A stretch of DNA of 64,000 nucleotides from Aulosira sp. FACHB-615 (GTDB lineage Bacteria > Cyanobacteriota > Cyanobacteriia > Cyanobacteriales > Nostocaceae): assembly GCF_014698045.1 (NCBI RefSeq), contig NZ_JACJSE010000007.1, positions 331,488-395,487 of the forward strand, read 5' to 3'. Position numbers and translations under genes: made by a program. The first letter of the stretch is position 1; the number at the start of each line of letters is the position of its first letter. Below the pieces are notes generated by a model. It saw nothing but the letters and a program-made list of their open reading frames with translations, did not search any database and was not told the origin of the DNA. Of this stretch, positions 61,473 to 64,000 are shown piece by piece.

Positions 61473-62031
61473 AGTTGGATGTGGAAGTAGTATGAAGCAA
61501 TTTTATATTTGGTTGTAAAACTTGTCTTGTGCTTCATATAAATGAAAATTACTTTATTTGATATTTGCTATTTATCAAAAAATCTTTTTACCACACTGAC
61601 TATCTACTTAATACTTACTTTATGAATAGGCTCCCACTGGGAGCCTAAAATTTTTTCTTAATTATGTAAAGGGTGATCCCCAAAGTTATCTACTGTATTA
61701 TATATATCCTTAATCATGTAAAATTCGGCCATAGATATGACTGTACTACCTAAAGTATGATTGTATTCAAACATCTGATATCTGCTGGAAAATAGATACT
61801 TTTATCGATGATGATTGCTACTATACCCGGTAAGTACTAACACAGAAGTCAAGAACAAATAACTTTGGGAGAATTAGAAGCAATCACAGTTCCTAATTTT
61901 CAACTCTGGATAAGATCACAAAATTCATCTAGCTGACAATGTTTACAGCAAGGTCAATCAATTCTTATTTAGTTAATGACTTGCATCAAAGTTTGGCTGT
62001 ACACCCTCCTTAAGTCAAATCGAGCTAATTT
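61473..62031. other. intergenic region after the kinase gene
   Basis: It contains the terminator at 61627 and otherwise A/T-rich DNA without an ORF of note. The promoter of the TPR gene is expected in 61850-62025. Confidence 0.45.
61627..61657 (+). terminator. Rho-independent terminator of the CHASE2 kinase gene
   Basis: The stem TAGGCTCCCA / TGGGAGCCTA around one base is followed by AAAATTTTTT. It lies 155 bases behind the stop codon. Confidence 0.75.
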
Positions 62032-62718
62032 ATGAAGCACAGATTCCTCACGGCTACAGCACTAATGACAATGACATGGTTCACGCCTTTAGGTAAAATT
62101 AAACCTGCAATGGCTGAACAAAATTACACTAGCAGTCTAAGTCAACTATCTGAACTGAGTTCTAGCCCCAATCAAAATCGCATTGGACAGCAATTATCTG
62201 TGATGCTGGTAATTGCAGGTGGTGGAGTATTTGGCTGGCTGGCGCTGAGAAATAAAAAGTCTGTTTTAAGTAAACTGTCTTTTCAGAAAATAAATTCTGC
62301 ATCCACAGAAAACTCTATTTCCCAAGACAGAACGGAAATACAAAATATTACAGAAACTACAGATATTACTGCATATATTAAACAAGCTTATAGTTATTTC
62401 AAACAAGGGGATAGCCAAAGAGCAATTGAAGAATTTAATCGGGCAATTGGTGTAAATCCCCAGAATGCTTATTTGTATGGTGAAAGGGCAAATTTCCGGC
62501 GTAAGAACCTGGGAGATAAACAAGGGGCGATTGATGACTACAGTAAAGCCATTGGGATTCATCCCCAAAATGCTTTGTTCTATCTTTGGCGTAGTCAGAC
62601 TTATAATGACCTAGGCGAGCAGAAAAAAGCGATGGAAGACTATAATATGGCGCTGCGCCTCGCTCCTGAAAATACGATGTATCACTCGTTTCAGAATGCT
62701 GCCAACTTCCGCGAATAA
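62032..62718 (+). CDS. TPR protein with signal peptide and membrane helix
   Basis: 228 residues. The N-terminal segment ATALMTMTWFTPLGKIKPAMA looks like a signal peptide, and LSVMLVIAGGGVFGWLALRN (about 60-79) is a membrane helix. Residues 115-220 make three TPR units: AYSYFKQGDSQRAIEEFNRAI, YLYGERANFRRKNLGDKQGA with IDDYSKAI, and LFYLWRSQTYNDLGEQKKAM. It probably presents a protein-binding scaffold at the membrane. I cannot name a partner. Homologues with this layout are common in Nostocales. The gene is alone, between two long non-coding regions. Confidence 0.85.
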   Translation: MKHRFLTATALMTMTWFTPLGKIKPAMAEQNYTSSLSQLSELSSSPNQNRIGQQLSVMLVIAGGGVFGWLALRNKKSVLSKLSFQKINSASTENSISQDRTEIQNITETTDITAYIKQAYSYFKQGDSQRAIEEFNRAIGVNPQNAYLYGERANFRRKNLGDKQGAIDDYSKAIGIHPQNALFYLWRSQTYNDLGEQKKAMEDYNMALRLAPENTMYHSFQNAANFRE

Positions 62719-63423
62719 TTATATTGAGAATTGCTGAATAAAAGTGCGATCGCTCGGTAAGTAAAATCTTATTATTTATTAATATTCTTAAATTGTTACT
62801 ACTGAAGCATAGTATAAATACTGTTTTTTTGTGGTTATAAATTTCCAACAATTCTAGTATAAATTACTGAGTAATGTCTGGCTCGCGGAAAGACTTAGCA
62901 TTAAGATGCAGAGAAAGCAGAGAAATTCGAGGTGCTGCTGGCTCTAATACTCCTGATGATGGATTTTTTAGTTGGAAGTTCCTGAGAACCCGCACAGGCT
63001 GTTACAGAGCTTGACGAAAAGCGGTTTTTTTCCAATGACAACGCAGAATAATCCACCGAATTTTTAGTATTTTAAAATACCCAAAATGCTTTGGGTGCAG
63101 ATTTTTTACTCTGAAACTTTAGCTAACTTAGTCTGATTTTTCAAGATGAGTAATCTATTGGCGCATCAGGAAAATTAATAAAATAGAAAGATTACCTACG
63201 CAAATATACTGGTAAAATCAGTAGATAAATTCATCTGGAATAATTTTTGGGTGTTTATTAGTTAGCGAAAAACAGTGAAAAACTTAAATATCTCTCCAAG
63301 ATAGATATTGATATGGCGCAATTGTGGAGATGACTGCTACTAGCCGGACATTAACAAAGGCAAAGTCACACAGCCCATGCTTCCACGGAAACACATAACA
63401 TATCCTATCAACATCTACCTACC
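62719..63423. other. 705-bp intergenic region
   Basis: No acceptable ORF and no recognised repeat family. It includes the upstream region of the TpsB gene. The 63020-63140 stretch has runs of T and A but no clear hairpin. Confidence 0.4.
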
Positions 63424-63915
63424 ATGTCCGTTGAATATTTTTTGAGTCTGAAAGATTATAGGCGATCGCGCAATTGGTTGATCTTCCTATCGTTGTTTCT
63501 TGGCAATTTATCTCCTAGTCTTGTGCAGGCGCAGACGGGAAGTATTTATCTAGTAGCTCAAGCCAGATCAAATCTGCCACCAGCAGAAAATTTACCAAGA
63601 CCACAACTACCACAACCAACTCCACCAGAGACTCCCAAATTACCACCGCCAGCAGATTTATTCCGCACGCCCAACGAAACTACTCCACCACAAGAAACAA
63701 TCCCCAGTGGTAGACAAGAGACAATTCGCGTCGATCGCTTTGAGGTAATTGGTAGTACTGTATTTAGCAGTGCAGAATTGGCAGAAGCCACGCAAAAATT
63801 TACTGGTAAACCCATCACCTTTGCGGAATTGCTCAGAGCCAGTGATGCGATTACAAAACTCTATACAGATAAAGGTTACATTTCTTCCAATACCTTCGCC
63901 AAAATAAGAGGATGA
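63424..63915 (+). pseudogene. TpsB (ShlB/FhaC-like) two-partner secretion transporter, truncated
   Basis: A signal sequence (LIFLSLFLGNLSPSLVQAQ) and a Pro-rich stretch (65-95) lead to a POTRA domain: IRVDRFEVIGSTVFSSAELAEATQKF, then GKPITFAELLRASDAI and LYTDKGYISS. Normal proteins run on for about 400 residues to form a 16-strand outer membrane barrel. Here the frame ends after ISSNTFAKIRG, because the sequence changes to what looks like the left end of an insertion sequence. The gene is therefore disrupted. The rest may lie beyond the window. Confidence 0.82.
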
Positions 63916-64000
63916 AGAGAGAGGGCTGATGTAGTAGAGTTATTGTCTTCCCAAACGACAACTCAAAAGCCACAACAAGCCCATGCCCGATATCTTATCA
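63910..64000 (+). mobile_element. probable insertion sequence start with transposase N-terminus, cut by window end
   Basis: From about 63910 the TpsB homology stops. An ATG at 63983 opens MPDILS in the last bases; transposases of several cyanobacterial IS groups begin MPDIL. Only six codons are visible, so the family cannot be assigned. The abrupt end of TpsB supports an insertion here. Confidence 0.4.

Noticed and set aside
1..64000. tRNA, rRNA or other classical RNA genes
   Set aside because: No cloverleaf or rRNA-like segment was recognised by eye; a covariance-model scan would be needed to exclude small ones.

Overview
The window comes from a cyanobacterium, almost certainly a filamentous heterocystous one (order Nostocales: Nostoc, Anabaena, Tolypothrix or Calothrix type). 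The HIP1 octamer GCGATCGC is frequent throughout. Genes of oxygenic phototrophs are present: a Cph1-type phytochrome with its RcpA regulator, the aerobic chlorophyll cyclase AcsF, and the phylloquinone enzyme MenH. XisI, heptamer tandem repeats, several families of tiny palindromic repeats and many Rpn/Uma2/toxin-antitoxin scraps are typical of Nostocales. No tRNA or rRNA gene was recognised.

Layout. 0-3.5 kb: a small membrane protein, an xisI gene behind an internally deleted xisH, a four-hairpin repeat, a PMT-type mannosyltransferase and a collapsed IS200/IS605-type element. 3.7-7.7 kb: a light-sensing operon (phytochrome, RcpA, REC-histidine kinase). 7.8-12.6 kb: small metabolic genes (GST, DUF3592, reductase, MenH), an Uma2 protein, a lambda-type lysozyme-like protein and the first Rpn remnant. 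12.8-14 kb: ahcY with a clear terminator. 14.3-16.8 kb: a 35-repeat CRISPR array, probably read on the minus strand, with no cas genes in the window. 17.2-19.9 kb: a PIN toxin-antitoxin pair inserted behind recN and bracketed by a 61-bp duplication of the recN 3' end. 20-25 kb: an AarF/UbiB kinase, the 3' stump of a cytochrome oxidase subunit III gene joined to a decayed IS630, an AGE epimerase and another Rpn stump. 25-33 kb: a polysaccharide/glycan cluster (three GT4 transferases, a PIG-L deacetylase, a secreted beta-propeller). 33-41 kb: HdeD-like protein, a coiled-coil protein and an 87-residue protein that share a LexA-box-like promoter, a large beta-helix protein with an RTX-like tail, a LysR/SDR divergent pair and an MscS channel. 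41.8-48 kb: an Rpn gene broken by a 47-bp hairpin, an NB-ARC/TPR STAND ATPase, acsF, broken DUF433/DUF5615 toxin-antitoxin genes and a second Uma2 gene. 48-64 kb: a metallophosphoesterase, a DUF928 protein, a pair of redox proteins that both carry FHA domains, a pentapeptide protein, a Cu/Zn superoxide dismutase lipoprotein, a CHASE2 Ser/Thr kinase, a TPR protein and a truncated TpsB transporter running into what looks like an insertion sequence at the window edge.

The most interesting possible system is at 52-61.5 kb. A membrane polyferredoxin fused to FHA and cyclic-nucleotide-binding-like domains is followed by an FHA-flavin reductase-2Fe2S protein, with a sensory Ser/Thr kinase nearby. 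Read together they suggest an NAD(P)H-driven electron path into the membrane whose assembly is controlled by phosphorylation; this is inference. The second theme is very small mobile DNA: several palindromic families occur more than once, with compensatory changes in their arms, and one 47-bp copy is caught inside a gene whose frame is exactly restored when the insert is removed.
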